Assembly: GCA_022446815.1 (NCBI GenBank)
Contig: JAKVCD010000017.1
Span: forward strand, 125,412-189,411
DNA length: 64,000 bases
Origin: Planctomycetota bacterium
GTDB lineage: Bacteria > Planctomycetota > UBA1135 > GCA-002686595
Reading direction: 5' to 3'
Under the pieces are notes generated by a model. That model was given only the letters and a program-made list of their open reading frames with translations, made no database searches and was not told the origin of the DNA. A program made the position numbers and the translations under genes. Positions 25,584 through 34,127 of the stretch are shown one piece after another (within the stretch, counting starts at the first letter, position 1; each line of letters opens with the position of its first letter).

Positions 25584-26447
25584 CTAGCGCAGCGCCGCGA
25601 GGATCGAGCGCGTCGCGTGGCTCTTGTTGAGCGTGTAGAAGTGCAGGCCAGGCGCACCGCCCTCCAAGAGCTCCCGGCACTGGGTGATGGCGTGCTCGAT
25701 GCCCGTCGCCATCACGACAGCAGGATCATCTTGGACTGCGTGCAAGCGCTCATGTAGCTCCTCAGGGATCGTCGCACCGCACATCCTGGTGAAGCGCTCG
25801 ATCTGGCTGACGTTCGTGATCGGCATGATGCCGGGGACGATCGGCTCCTTGATCCCGTTCTCACGCGCGCGCTTGACGAAGTCAAAGTAGCTCGAGTTAT
25901 CGAAGAAGAGCTGGGTGATCAGGAAGGAGGCCCCCACGTCGACCTTGTGGGCGGTCCACTTCATGTCGTCGGCCTCATCCGGAGACTCTGGGTGCTTCTC
26001 CGGATAGCAGGCCGCGCCGACCTCCATCTCCGTGTTCTCCCGGAGCCACTCGATCAGGTCGCTCGCGTGGCTGTAGCCGTTCTCAGGGGGGACGAAGGTC
26101 TCGTCATCCCCGGGGGGGTCGCCGCGCAGAGCGAGGACGTTGATGATGCCAGCGTTCCAGAGCCGCTCGATGGTAGAGGCGATCTCATTCTTGGTCGCCG
26201 CGACGCAGGTCTGGTGCGCCATCGTGCGGATCCCTAAGTCCTTGTGGATCTTCGTGACCGCCTCGAAGGTCCGATCGCGGGTCGTCCCTCCGGCGCCGTA
26301 GGTGACGGAGATGAAGTCCGGCTTCACAGCCTCCTTCAGGTCCGCAGCAGCCCTCATGAGGCTCGCCGCGCCCTCGTCGGTCTTGGGCGGGAAGAACTCA
26401 AAGCTATAGACGGGGCGCTCGCCCTCGTAGGCCTCACCGATCCTCAC
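25584..26447 (-). CDS. metF: Methylenetetrahydrofolate reductase
   Basis: The FAD-dependent TIM-barrel enzyme reduces 5,10-methylene-THF to 5-methyl-THF for methionine synthesis. Motifs are 'YSFEFFPPKTDEG' (catalytic Glu region), 'FISVTYGAGGTTRDRT', 'LALRGDPP', 'ACYPEKHPES', 'FLITQLFFDN' and 'PGIMPI'. Its 287 residues equal the bacterial MetF size. It is the last gene of the long minus-strand operon that starts at 36955, overlapping the thioesterase stop as ATGA. Its link to that pathway may be one-carbon supply, or it may be a passenger. Confidence 0.96.
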   Translation of the reverse strand: MRIGEAYEGERPVYSFEFFPPKTDEGAASLMRAAADLKEAVKPDFISVTYGAGGTTRDRTFEAVTKIHKDLGIRTMAHQTCVAATKNEIASTIERLWNAGIINVLALRGDPPGDDETFVPPENGYSHASDLIEWLRENTEMEVGAACYPEKHPESPDEADDMKWTAHKVDVGASFLITQLFFDNSSYFDFVKRARENGIKEPIVPGIMPITNVSQIERFTRMCGATIPEELHERLHAVQDDPAVVMATGIEHAITQCRELLEGGAPGLHFYTLNKSHATRSILAALR

Positions 26448-26866
26448 GCGTCGCTCTCCAATACGGCCTCGAGGCCGGGGCGTAGGTCTTCAGGGATGGG
26501 GATGGTCTTGATGGTGTCCATCTCGACGCAACACACGGTCATCTTCGCGTCAAAGCACGCTCGCTCTCCGACGCTGAATCGAAAGCGGAAAGCGATCGAG
26601 GAGCGGCCAACCTTCGTCGTCGTGACGAAGATCGTCGCCTCATCGCCAAAGTAGAGCGGGGAGCGGAACTCGACGTCGCTCTTCACAAGGGGGAAGCCGA
26701 TGCGACGCTGTGAGATGAGCTCCGGATAAGTCACGCCACATTGACCCGCGAAGAAGTCCTCCATCGCCTTGTGGATGAAATCGAACATCCGAGGGTAGTA
26801 GGCGATCCCCGCGAGGTCCGTATCGCCAAAGCGCACGGTGAATGTCTTGGTCCAGGCTTCGCTCAT
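26444..26866 (-). CDS. Acyl-CoA thioesterase, 4-hydroxybenzoyl-CoA thioesterase family
   Basis: This 140-residue hot-dog-fold protein has the catalytic 'RFGDTDLAGIAYYPRMFDFIHKA' near the N-terminus, with the Asp of the FGDTD motif, and the 'VEFRSPLYFGDEATI' strand. This places it with the 4HBT/FcbC/YbgC group. It hydrolyses acyl- or aryl-CoA esters and could release stalled CoA intermediates of the pathway encoded around it. It overlaps both neighbours by 4 bp (creatininase-like upstream and metF downstream), so it is a fully embedded operon member. Confidence 0.88.
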   Translation of the reverse strand: MSEAWTKTFTVRFGDTDLAGIAYYPRMFDFIHKAMEDFFAGQCGVTYPELISQRRIGFPLVKSDVEFRSPLYFGDEATIFVTTTKVGRSSIAFRFRFSVGERACFDAKMTVCCVEMDTIKTIPIPEDLRPGLEAVLESDA

Positions 26867-27642
26867 GAGTTTGCTCGCTCTTCGAAGAGCTCCGGCCAGG
26901 TCTCTCGCACGCTCGTGGTGATCATCGTCGAGAGCCGTTCGATCAGCGCTCGCCCCTCCTCTGCGCTCGCCTCGGCCGGTGCCCCGCAGTATGCCTCATC
27001 GGCCCCGATCTCTTGGAAGCTGCGCGCTCCTCCCAGCATCTTCTCCACCAGACCCACTTGGTGCTCTGGCAAGGCCGCGCGCTTCTCCTCGCGAACGCTC
27101 TCCGGGTCAGCGGCGAGCACGATGCTCGTCTCGTAGCTCCCGGCGTGACACTCGCCGCTCTGGAACTCCTCCCCAAACTCTCCAGCCCAGCGGCGGCTGG
27201 TGTTGTCGGGGAAGAGGATCTGCGCCTGAGTCTCTGTGATCGCAGGCCGATCCTTCGCCAAGCCGCGCAGCACCATGACGTGCTCGCGCTCGAGGTGCCC
27301 GTTCGAGATCACGAGCCGGCGCAGGCCGTCCTCCTCAAGGGAGATCGCGATGTCCTCGATGAAGGCCCAGAGCGTCCCGGGGCGCAGGCTCACGCGCCCG
27401 GCGAAGCCCTGGGTGAAGTGCGTCACCCCATAGGCGAGGGGCGGTAGCACGAAGGCGTTGACCCCCTCCTCCACGAGCCGCTCAGCCGCCCGGCGCGCCT
27501 GCGACACCGCGATGGTCACATCGGTATCCAGGGGCAGGTGTGGTCCGTGCGGCTCCGTGCTCGCTACAGGCAGGATCGCCACTGCATCGGGAGTGAAGAG
27601 CTCACGCGCCTCCTCCCAAGTCCTCTTGGCAAAATCAGTCAT
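26863..27642 (-). CDS. Creatininase-family amidohydrolase
   Basis: The 259-residue enzyme shows the binuclear metal motifs of the creatininase family: 'ASTEPHGPHLPLDTDV' (E, H and D ligands), 'VISNGHLERE' (in place of the usual NGHGGN) and 'ECHAGSYETS' (H and E ligands). Family members hydrolyse creatinine, formamides such as FAPy deformylase substrates, or other small cyclic amides. The NGHLERE variation suggests a non-creatinine substrate. In its operon, next to an aryl-CoA ligase and a kynureninase-like gene, removal of an N-formyl or N-acyl group from an aromatic amine is attractive but unproven. It overlaps the thioesterase start by 4 bp. Confidence 0.82.
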   Translation of the reverse strand: MTDFAKRTWEEARELFTPDAVAILPVASTEPHGPHLPLDTDVTIAVSQARRAAERLVEEGVNAFVLPPLAYGVTHFTQGFAGRVSLRPGTLWAFIEDIAISLEEDGLRRLVISNGHLEREHVMVLRGLAKDRPAITETQAQILFPDNTSRRWAGEFGEEFQSGECHAGSYETSIVLAADPESVREEKRAALPEHQVGLVEKMLGGARSFQEIGADEAYCGAPAEASAEEGRALIERLSTMITTSVRETWPELFEERANS

Positions 27643-27671
27643 CTCTTCCAGAGCCTACGCAGCCGGCCGCC

Positions 27672-29237
27672 TCAGTTCAGCAGCTTGCGGGCGATCTTCC
27701 CCCGATCGTTGCGGGGGAGCTCTGCATGCCACTCGTAGAGACGCGGGTAGAGGTGAGGGGCGAGGCGCTCCTTCAAGTGCGCAGTGAGGGCCTCGGAGAG
27801 GGCGTCAGAGCCCTCCGTGTCCGTAGGGACGACGTGGGCTACAGCGATCGTGAGGCCGCTCTCGTCAGGCCGTCCGACGACGCAGACCTCGCCCACCGAG
27901 GGGTGGGTGAGCAGCGCGTCCTCGATCTCGAGGGGTGAGACCCAGCGGCCGGCGACCTTTAGGAGGTCGTCGACGCGGCCCTCGTAGTAGTAGTAGCCCT
28001 CTTCATCACAGCGGAAGGTGTCCGCCGTCGTGCACCACTCGCCGTCGAAGGTCTCGGCGGTCTTCTCGGGGTCCTCGAAGTACTCGAGGGCGGTCGAGCC
28101 GCCTCGCACCCGCAGCCTGCCGGACTCACCTGGGGCGACCGGTGCGTCGTCGGGCCCGACGATCTCCGTCTCGTAGCCTTCGACGAGCTTGCCCAGGCTG
28201 CCGAGCTTCACATCGCCCGGCCTGTTCGAGATGTAGATGTGGAACATCTCCGCGGAGCCGATGCCGTCCAAGATCTCCATCTGGGTCTTCTCTGTCCACT
28301 TAGCGTAGAGAGAAGCAGGCAGCGCCTCCCCTGCCGAGAGCGAGAGGCGGACGCTCGAGAAGTCGACCTCACTGAAGCGCTCATGCCCGAGCATCTTCTG
28401 GAACATAGTCGGGACGCCCGTCATGAAGGTAGGCCGGTGCTTAGCGATCATGTCGAAGAGCACATCCGCTGTGGGTCGCTCAGGGAAGAGGACCGCGGCG
28501 GCGCCCACGCGGAAGGGGAACATCAGGTTCGTGCCCGTCGCGTAGCCGAAGAAGAGCTTCGGCACCGAGAGGCAGAGGTCGTCCTCGCAGTAGCCCACCG
28601 TGTTAACGGCGTAGTGCTCGGTGTTGTAGGCGAAGTGGGCGTGGGTGTGGACGCAGCCCTTGGGGTGACCGGTCGAGCCAGAGGTGAAGAGCCAGCCGCA
28701 GATGTCGTTCGGCCCCGTCGGTTCGCAAGCCGTGCGCTCTGAGCTCGGGTCTTCGACAGCGAGCGCCGCCTCGTACTCGCGCAGCAGCCCGTCCTCTTCG
28801 CAGCCGCCGACGACGAGCACAGCCTCGCAGCTCGTGGACTCCCGCGCAGCGTCTGCCAAGCCCTCAAGGTGCGCCGCGTGGCCGAAGGCGACCCGCGCGC
28901 CGGAGTAAGAGAGGTAGTGCTCGAACTGCTCGGCGTGCAGGAGCGGATTCACCATGGCGAAGACGGCGCCTACGCGCAGGACAGCGAACCAAGCCTCGGC
29001 GAACTCGAAGCCGTCCGGCAGGACGATGAGGACGCGCTCACCTGGCTGGACGCCCAGGGATCTCAGCGCCCCCGCGCAGCGTGCGACGCGCTCCTCTAGC
29101 TCTGCGTAGGTCCGGGTCTCTTCTCCGGCGTACAAGCAGACCTTGTCTCCGCGGCCCTCGTCGAGGTTCCGCTGGAGGTAGTAGTCGTGGAGGTTGAAGC
29201 GCTCCAGCCCGCTGAAGTCACAGACCTCTTCGCTCAA
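27672..29237 (-). CDS. Benzoate-CoA ligase family protein (aryl-CoA ligase)
   Basis: This is an adenylate-forming enzyme that activates an aromatic acid with ATP and CoA. The P-loop-like 'WLFTSGSTGHPKGCVHTHAH', 'PKLFFGYATGTNLMFPF' (benzoate-CoA ligase group), 'LDGIGSAEMFHIYISNRPGDVKLGSLG', the hinge 'GRVDDLLKVAGRWVSPLEIE' and the catalytic lysine in 'NDRGKIARKLL' are all present. The upstream open frame to 29429 has no ATG with family-like sequence. TTG 29237, 10 bp after the kinase-like gene's stop and behind GAGGGG, gives a normal 521 residues. The substrate is probably benzoate or a substituted benzoate such as 2-aminobenzoate. Confidence 0.9.
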   Translation of the reverse strand: MSEEVCDFSGLERFNLHDYYLQRNLDEGRGDKVCLYAGEETRTYAELEERVARCAGALRSLGVQPGERVLIVLPDGFEFAEAWFAVLRVGAVFAMVNPLLHAEQFEHYLSYSGARVAFGHAAHLEGLADAARESTSCEAVLVVGGCEEDGLLREYEAALAVEDPSSERTACEPTGPNDICGWLFTSGSTGHPKGCVHTHAHFAYNTEHYAVNTVGYCEDDLCLSVPKLFFGYATGTNLMFPFRVGAAAVLFPERPTADVLFDMIAKHRPTFMTGVPTMFQKMLGHERFSEVDFSSVRLSLSAGEALPASLYAKWTEKTQMEILDGIGSAEMFHIYISNRPGDVKLGSLGKLVEGYETEIVGPDDAPVAPGESGRLRVRGGSTALEYFEDPEKTAETFDGEWCTTADTFRCDEEGYYYYEGRVDDLLKVAGRWVSPLEIEDALLTHPSVGEVCVVGRPDESGLTIAVAHVVPTDTEGSDALSEALTAHLKERLAPHLYPRLYEWHAELPRNDRGKIARKLLN

Positions 29238-29247
29238 GCCTTGCCCC

Positions 29248-30102
29248 TCAGTCGAGGCTCGCAGCTGCGAGCAGGTCGCGGAAGGTGCCGGCGTCCGAGT
29301 AGCGCTCGCGACGGTCGGTGATGAGCCCGCCCTTGATGACCTCTTCGAGGGCAGCGGGGACCTCAACCTCCGGCGCGCGCTCGCGCATCGGGCTCGGACC
29401 CGGAGCGAGCTTGGCCTGGAAGATCTCAAGGAAGCTCTTGCCCGGCCACGGCACGACGCCTGTCACGAGCTCGTAGAGCACCGTGGCGACGTTGTAGATG
29501 TCGCTGGAGATGTCCGGGGCCTCGCCGCCGAACTGCTCGACCGGCGCGTAGAAGGGCGTGCCGATGAGGGCGGTCTTGTCGCCCAAGTGCTTGGCGCTCC
29601 AAAGCCCCATGGTGATGCCGCCGTCGACGAGGACGGGGCCCTCACCGGTGAGGTGAATCGCGTTGGGCTTGATGTCTCCGTGGATGTGGCCGGCGGCGTG
29701 CACGGCGGAGAGGCCGCCTAAGATCGTCACGCCGATGGACTGGACCTCCGCGGGGCTGAGCGGGCCCTTTGTGCTCAGGACGTCGCGCAGGGAGTCACCC
29801 GTAGGGAGATCCGTGACTACTAGGATCGAGCCATCCTCGAGCACGTCCACCGAGCGGATGCAGAGCACCGCACCAGATGAGACGCCCTTCCAGCCGCGCA
29901 TCGAAGCAGCGAACTCCTCCGCCTGCTCTGCGTTCTCGAAGAGGCCCGCCGGGAAGCCTTGGAGCTCACACTCACTCCCCTCGGAGGTGTCCTTCGCCTT
30001 GAAGGCTGCCGACATGCTGCCGGCGCGGTTCACGTCTTGGATCTCATAGCGATCCTGGATGGTCATGCCCGGGGCAAGCTGAAAGAGGCTATACGCGCTC
30101 AT
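29248..30102 (-). CDS. Degenerate serine/threonine protein kinase (predicted pseudokinase)
   Basis: The 284-residue protein has a recognisable C-lobe: 'GGLSAVHAAGHIHGDIKP' (catalytic-loop Asp kept), 'SSDIYNVATVLYELVTGVVPW' and a 'YAPVEQF' APE-like element. Several key features are lost. The VAIK lysine position reads 'CELQGF', the catalytic-loop Asn is displaced ('IKPNAI'), and the DFG motif reads DGG. The glycine loop is also poor. ATP hydrolysis is doubtful, so a scaffold or allosteric role is likely. There is no membrane anchor or PASTA domain. It overlaps the gene upstream by 4 bp and lies 10 bp before the aryl-CoA ligase, so it is probably co-expressed with catabolic enzymes. Confidence 0.82.
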   Translation of the reverse strand: MSAYSLFQLAPGMTIQDRYEIQDVNRAGSMSAAFKAKDTSEGSECELQGFPAGLFENAEQAEEFAASMRGWKGVSSGAVLCIRSVDVLEDGSILVVTDLPTGDSLRDVLSTKGPLSPAEVQSIGVTILGGLSAVHAAGHIHGDIKPNAIHLTGEGPVLVDGGITMGLWSAKHLGDKTALIGTPFYAPVEQFGGEAPDISSDIYNVATVLYELVTGVVPWPGKSFLEIFQAKLAPGPSPMRERAPEVEVPAALEEVIKGGLITDRRERYSDAGTFRDLLAAASLD

Positions 30103-30713
30103 GGAGTCTCAAGGTGGAGTTGGAGGAAGGCCGTCGCGGCCTCCCAGGTGGTCTCGGTGGCGACCTCGTCCGTGCTGAACAGGGCGTCGCCTCCCGCGGA
30201 AAGTGGCTCAATATTGTAAGTCCTCGCGAACTGGGAGAGGGTCTGTTCCACCCATCCTCGCTCTTCTTCGCTCACCTCCTCACCGAAGGCCATGAAGAGC
30301 GGCGCCGAGAGGTTGAGGAGCATCTCGAGGGGCTGCACCGAGCGAGATTCGTCGAGGGTGCGGTAGATGAGCGGCCCGCCGAGGTCGAGGACGCAGGCCG
30401 CGCCGTCCGCGCGGCAGGCGCAGAGCACTGCCAAGGTCCCCCCCCGCCCGAGGCCAGCCAAAACGAGGAGCTCAGGGTCCACGTCATCCCTCGCGAGGGC
30501 CTCCTTCAGGGCAGCTGTCGCGAGGGAGGTGGCGTCGCGGTCTGAGACGACCTCGCCTTCTCTGGAGAGCGGCGCGGCGAGCGCCTGCGCGCCCCAGGCC
30601 GCGAAGCGCTCGCACAAGGCGCGGTCTGCTGCAGAGAGGGTGCCCTCCCCGCTGAAGACGAGCGCCGTCACGCCGTTCGCCTCCTCGGGCATGAAGACCT
30701 CTAGCTCAGTCAT
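30099..30713 (-). CDS. Dienelactone-hydrolase-like protein lacking the nucleophile
   Basis: The 204-residue alpha/beta-hydrolase-fold protein is shaped like dienelactone hydrolase: an early 'ALVFSGEGTLSAAD' strand, 'LLVLAGLGRGGTLAVLCACRADG' as nucleophile elbow, and 'APLFMAFGEEVSEEE'. In active enzymes the elbow is G-x-C/S-x-G-G. Here the nucleophile position is glycine (GLGRGG), so catalysis by the usual triad is not expected. It sits between a lipase-like lipoprotein (8-bp overlap) and a degenerate kinase (4-bp overlap). It may be a binding partner of one of them. The fold assignment is by motif shape only. Confidence 0.6.
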   Translation of the reverse strand: MTELEVFMPEEANGVTALVFSGEGTLSAADRALCERFAAWGAQALAAPLSREGEVVSDRDATSLATAALKEALARDDVDPELLVLAGLGRGGTLAVLCACRADGAACVLDLGGPLIYRTLDESRSVQPLEMLLNLSAPLFMAFGEEVSEEERGWVEQTLSQFARTYNIEPLSAGGDALFSTDEVATETTWEAATAFLQLHLETP

Positions 30714-31452
30714 CTTCGGACTCCAGCGGCAGGAACTCGCCCTGCTCCAAGAAGTGAACGACCTCGTCCGCCACGTCTCTCCGGTTCATGATGAAGGTGT
30801 GAGTCGCGTGGAGGACCCTGAAGTCGCTTAGCCCCTCTACCTCCGCGCTCTCGACAGAGACCTTCCCGTCGTCAGGGCCCGGGAGGAGCCAAGAGCCCAA
30901 GGGGCTCAGGCTGCGATCTCCTGTGATGACGCCGAGCTCGAAGCGCACGGGGCCTAGCTCGTTCGCGATCCCATCAGATTCAGTCCCGAGCTTCATCCCA
31001 GCTGGGCCTAGGATCGAGCGGAGGAGCGCAGAGTCAGCGAAGGCGTCGATGATCTCGCTCCCCTGGTTTGGAGGGCTCAGCATCACGACCCGCCCGGCGT
31101 GTGGCGCGGGCTGCTGCGAGAGGTAGCTCCGCACGAGGATGCCGCCCATGGAGTGCGTGACGAAGTGGACGCTCTTGACGTCTTCACCGAAGCGCTCCTC
31201 GAGCTCTGCGCCGAGGAGCGAGGTGAGCTCTTCAATGGGCTCGCTCTTCGAGGGATAGCCAAAGTTCGTGACGCTGTATCCCGCGTCCTCGATCCTTGAG
31301 GCTAAGAGCTTCATGGAGGTCGGGGTCCGCCCGAGCCCGTGGATGACGACGACCGCCTCAGCCTTGTCGGGGGCAGGCGTGGAAGAAGAGCAGCCTGCGA
31401 GGAGCCCGAAGGACAAGAGGCAGAGCCGCAGGGATGCGCTCAGGGTCCTCAT
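30706..31452 (-). CDS. Lipase/esterase lipoprotein (alpha/beta hydrolase)
   Basis: The 248-residue protein has a lipoprotein signal with lipobox 'LLAGC' (cysteine 21), followed by 'VVVIHGLGRTPTSM' (oxyanion hole), the nucleophile elbow 'FVTHSMGGILVRSY' (Ser in GHSMGG form, here THSMGG), an Asp in 'PDDGKVSVES' and a His in 'LHATHTFIMN'. These make a complete Ser-Asp-His triad of the triacylglycerol-lipase/PGAP1-like type. It should be anchored to a membrane facing the periplasm. It is embedded in the CoA-catabolism operon and may release an esterified aromatic acid, which is inference. Confidence 0.85.
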   Translation of the reverse strand: MRTLSASLRLCLLSFGLLAGCSSSTPAPDKAEAVVVIHGLGRTPTSMKLLASRIEDAGYSVTNFGYPSKSEPIEELTSLLGAELEERFGEDVKSVHFVTHSMGGILVRSYLSQQPAPHAGRVVMLSPPNQGSEIIDAFADSALLRSILGPAGMKLGTESDGIANELGPVRFELGVITGDRSLSPLGSWLLPGPDDGKVSVESAEVEGLSDFRVLHATHTFIMNRRDVADEVVHFLEQGEFLPLESEDD

Positions 31453-31455
31453 CGT

Positions 31456-32655
31456 CTAGTACGCCGAGTCTTGGTTGAGGAACTCACGCCAGCTGCCGCT
31501 CGCGCGCAGCTCGCTCAGATGCTCTGCGAAGGCGCTGAGCTCCTCTGCTGTCGTGTAGAAGTGCGGCGAGACGCGCAGCCCCATCTCTGGGCGGTGATCG
31601 ACGAGCACCTCGCGCGCGGCGAGCGCTTGCACGAAGGACTTGCCGTCCTCGTCCTCGGCCAAGCCCACCGCGAGGGTGCCGCCGCGCTCATGGTCACCCT
31701 CGGGGCTGTTGACCTGAAAGCCGCGCTCTCGGAGGTCTTCGCGCAAGCCGCTCGTGAGCTCAAGCGAGTACTCGCGGATGCGCTCGACGCCGACCTCAAG
31801 CAAGGCCTCGTAGCCGGCGGAGGCTTGCAGCAGCGCTGCGACGGCGGGCGAGCCATGGAGGAAGCGCTCGATGCTCTTCGTGTAGCGCTGCGGGCCGAAC
31901 TCGAAGGCGAAGGGCTCAGCGTGGGCCATCCAACCAGTGATCGTAGGCTCGAGCTTCTCTTGCAGGTCCGGACGCACGTAGAGGTAGCCCGCGCCGGGGC
32001 CGCCGCAGAGCCACTTCACCGAGCCCCCGCAGGCCATGTCGACGCCGAGCGCCTGGACGTCCACAGGCACCGTCCCGAGCGACTGATAGCAATCGAGGAG
32101 CACGAGGGCGCCCACCTCCCGCGCGCGCGCGCAGATCGCTGCGGCGTCCTGGAGGAAGCAGGTCTGATAGCAGACGTGGCTGATCGGGACGATCGCGGTC
32201 TCTTCGTCGATCGCCTCGAGGAGGCGCTCTGTGGGGACCCGCACGCCATCAGAAGGAACGATCTCAATGCGCGCGCCGCGAGGGCGCTGTGCTTCCCAAA
32301 CGTAGCCCACCGTCGGGAAGTTCTGATCCGTGTAGACGACCTTGTTCCGTGGCCCTGAGAAGTCGATCGCGCTCGCGATGAGGCTCTGGATCAGGGAGAC
32401 GTTCTGATGCATCACGACCGAGTCCTCGGGCGCGTTCATGAGCTTTCCGACGAGGTTCCCCACATCGGTCGGGGTCGTCCACCAGCCCTCGCTCCAGGCC
32501 CGCACGCCGCGCTCGGCCCACTTGTCGGCGAAGCCCGCGAGCTTGTCGCGCACCCCCACCGGCATCGCGCCGAGGGAGTGGTTCACAAGATAGGTCGTCT
32601 CCCCGACGATCGGGAAGCGGTCGCGCCAGTCATGCGGGTTGAGGAGCTCGCTCAC
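31456..32655 (-). CDS. Kynureninase-like class V PLP enzyme
   Basis: The 399-residue fold-type I enzyme resembles kynureninase more than desulfurases. It has 'YLVNHSLGAMP' near the N-terminus, 'VPISHVCYQT', 'LLDCYQSLGTVPVDVQALGVDMACGG' and the PLP lysine in 'SVKWLCGGPGAGYLYV'. It continues 'TGWMAHAEPFAF' and 'RFLHGSPAVAALLQA', which correspond to the kynureninase GW-x-GH and RF-x-x-GTP segments. Kynureninase makes anthranilate and alanine. An aminotransferase role on a related substrate is the alternative. The start is GTG 32655, overlapping the ferredoxin-like stop as GTGA. The frame upstream is antisense-like and discarded. Confidence 0.75.
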   Translation of the reverse strand: MSELLNPHDWRDRFPIVGETTYLVNHSLGAMPVGVRDKLAGFADKWAERGVRAWSEGWWTTPTDVGNLVGKLMNAPEDSVVMHQNVSLIQSLIASAIDFSGPRNKVVYTDQNFPTVGYVWEAQRPRGARIEIVPSDGVRVPTERLLEAIDEETAIVPISHVCYQTCFLQDAAAICARAREVGALVLLDCYQSLGTVPVDVQALGVDMACGGSVKWLCGGPGAGYLYVRPDLQEKLEPTITGWMAHAEPFAFEFGPQRYTKSIERFLHGSPAVAALLQASAGYEALLEVGVERIREYSLELTSGLREDLRERGFQVNSPEGDHERGGTLAVGLAEDEDGKSFVQALAAREVLVDHRPEMGLRVSPHFYTTAEELSAFAEHLSELRASGSWREFLNQDSAY

Positions 32656-33002
32656 TCGCTCACCTCTCGTGAGATCCCGGTGAGGTGCTGATGAGGGATC
32701 ACGAGGCGCTCTACCGGCTCCCCCCCCACGAGGTGCTTGTCGACGATCTCGTCTACGTCCTCGGTGGTAACGCCTCCGTACCAGACGTTCTCCGGGTAGA
32801 CCACGCAGGTCACGCCGCGCGCGCACTGGTCTAGGCAGCCCGCCTTGTTCACGCGCACGATCCTCTTCAGGCCGCGCTCATAGGCAGCCATCTTCATCGC
32901 TTGCGCGACCTCTGCGCCTCCCGCGCCCGCGCAGTGACCGCGCGGGCTGTCTGCGGGACGCTCGTGAATGCAGATGAAGATGTGTCTCTCAAAGCTGGCC
33001 AA
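32652..33002 (-). CDS. Thioredoxin-like [2Fe-2S] ferredoxin
   Basis: The 116-residue protein carries four cysteines in the thioredoxin-like [2Fe-2S] ferredoxin pattern: 'FICIHERP', 'GHCAG' and 'AGCLDQCARG'. These are followed by 'CVVYPENVWYGGVTTEDVDEIV', the usual family ending. Such proteins carry one electron to oxygenases or reductases. It overlaps the kynureninase-like gene by GTGA and lies 6 bp after the acyl-CoA dehydrogenase, so an electron-transfer role in this pathway is likely. No partner reductase or oxygenase is seen in the same operon. Confidence 0.88.
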   Translation of the reverse strand: MASFERHIFICIHERPADSPRGHCAGAGGAEVAQAMKMAAYERGLKRIVRVNKAGCLDQCARGVTCVVYPENVWYGGVTTEDVDEIVDKHLVGGEPVERLVIPHQHLTGISREVSE

Positions 33003-33008
33003 CGCGCA

Positions 33009-34127
33009 TCACTCCTTGTCGAAGATCTCCTTAGCGAGGATCAGCTTCTGCACCTCGCTCGTGCCTTCATAGATCCGCAGGGCGCGCTCTTCTCGGTAGA
33101 GCCGCTCCACAACTGTCCCACGCTTTACGCCGAGCCCGCCGTGGTGTTGTACGGCTCGGTCGCAGATCCAGCCCGCTGTCTCCGTCGCGATGAGCTTGGC
33201 CCGCGCGACCTCGCTCGTAGCCTCTGCCCCCTCGTCCAAGCGCTCGGCCGCCTCATCCACGAGCAACTGAGCGGCCCGCAGGCGCGCGTCCATCTCGGCG
33301 ATCTCGAAGCGCAGCCCCTGGAACTTCGAAAGCTTGCGACCGAACTGCTCGCGCTCTGAGAGGTGCGAGACAGCTTCGTCGAGGGCGCGCCTAGCGAAGC
33401 CGCAGGCAGCCGCGGCGACCGATGTGCGGAAGCGTCCGAGGTTCGCGAGGGCGATGTCGAGCCCTGCGCCGACGTCGCCGAGGCGCGCAGAGTCCGGCAC
33501 GCTCGCGCCTTCGAGGATCACCTCACCGATAGGGTGCGGGGCGAGAACCTCAAAGCGCTCGACCTTGACCACACTCTCGGGGACTGAGAACAGGATCGCC
33601 TCTCCCTCGCCTGTGCGCGCGAGCACCGTGTATCGATCTGCGACGCCCGCGTTTGAGATGTAAGTCTTCTTGCCAGTGAGCTTCCAGTCGTCACCGTCAC
33701 GCTCAGCGGTCGTCGCGACCTCGCCGAGGCTCGAGCCTGCGCCCTCCTCCGTCACGGCGAAGGCCGCGACACACTCACCTGCGGCGACCTTCGGAAGGAC
33801 CTCTGCTGCGACAGCCGCATTACCAGAGAGCGCGATCGGGAAGGAGCCGAGCCCTTGCATAATGAAGGCTAGGTCTAAGACGCCGTGCTCGTAGGCGAGC
33901 TCGTCGCGGATCGCTGAGAGCGCGCGCACGCTGACCGTCTCAGGACCGCACAGCTCGGTCGCCTCTCCGCCGTGGCTCGCGGGGACGGTCCAGCGCAAGA
34001 GACCCGCCTCGCCGAGCGCTCGGACCGAAGCCCGCAGAGCGTCGTCCTCGCCCATCTCACAGAGCGTCGGACCGAGCTCGGCGGCGAGGCTCGCGGCCTC
34101 TGCGCGCAAATTAACCAGCTCGTTCAT
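33009..34127 (-). CDS. Acyl-CoA dehydrogenase
   Basis: The FAD enzyme of 372 residues has the normal three-part fold: the N-terminal helical domain, 'CVAAFAVTEEGAGSSLGEVATTAERDGDDWKLTGKK' beta domain (about residues 120-155) and the C-terminal helices 'REQFGRKLSKFQGLRFEIAEM', 'VQHHGGLGVKRG' and 'RIYEGTSEVQKLIL'. The base glutamate is likely in 'RIYEGTSE'. It probably desaturates a ring-opened or alicyclic acyl-CoA in the surrounding pathway. It overlaps the enoyl-CoA hydratase stop by 4 bp. Confidence 0.93.
   Translation of the reverse strand: MNELVNLRAEAASLAAELGPTLCEMGEDDALRASVRALGEAGLLRWTVPASHGGEATELCGPETVSVRALSAIRDELAYEHGVLDLAFIMQGLGSFPIALSGNAAVAAEVLPKVAAGECVAAFAVTEEGAGSSLGEVATTAERDGDDWKLTGKKTYISNAGVADRYTVLARTGEGEAILFSVPESVVKVERFEVLAPHPIGEVILEGASVPDSARLGDVGAGLDIALANLGRFRTSVAAAACGFARRALDEAVSHLSEREQFGRKLSKFQGLRFEIAEMDARLRAAQLLVDEAAERLDEGAEATSEVARAKLIATETAGWICDRAVQHHGGLGVKRGTVVERLYREERALRIYEGTSEVQKLILAKEIFDKE

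Noticed and set aside
31339..32358. Plus-strand 339-codon frame opposite the kynureninase-like gene
   Set aside because: The minus-strand gene has clear PLP motifs; this frame has none.
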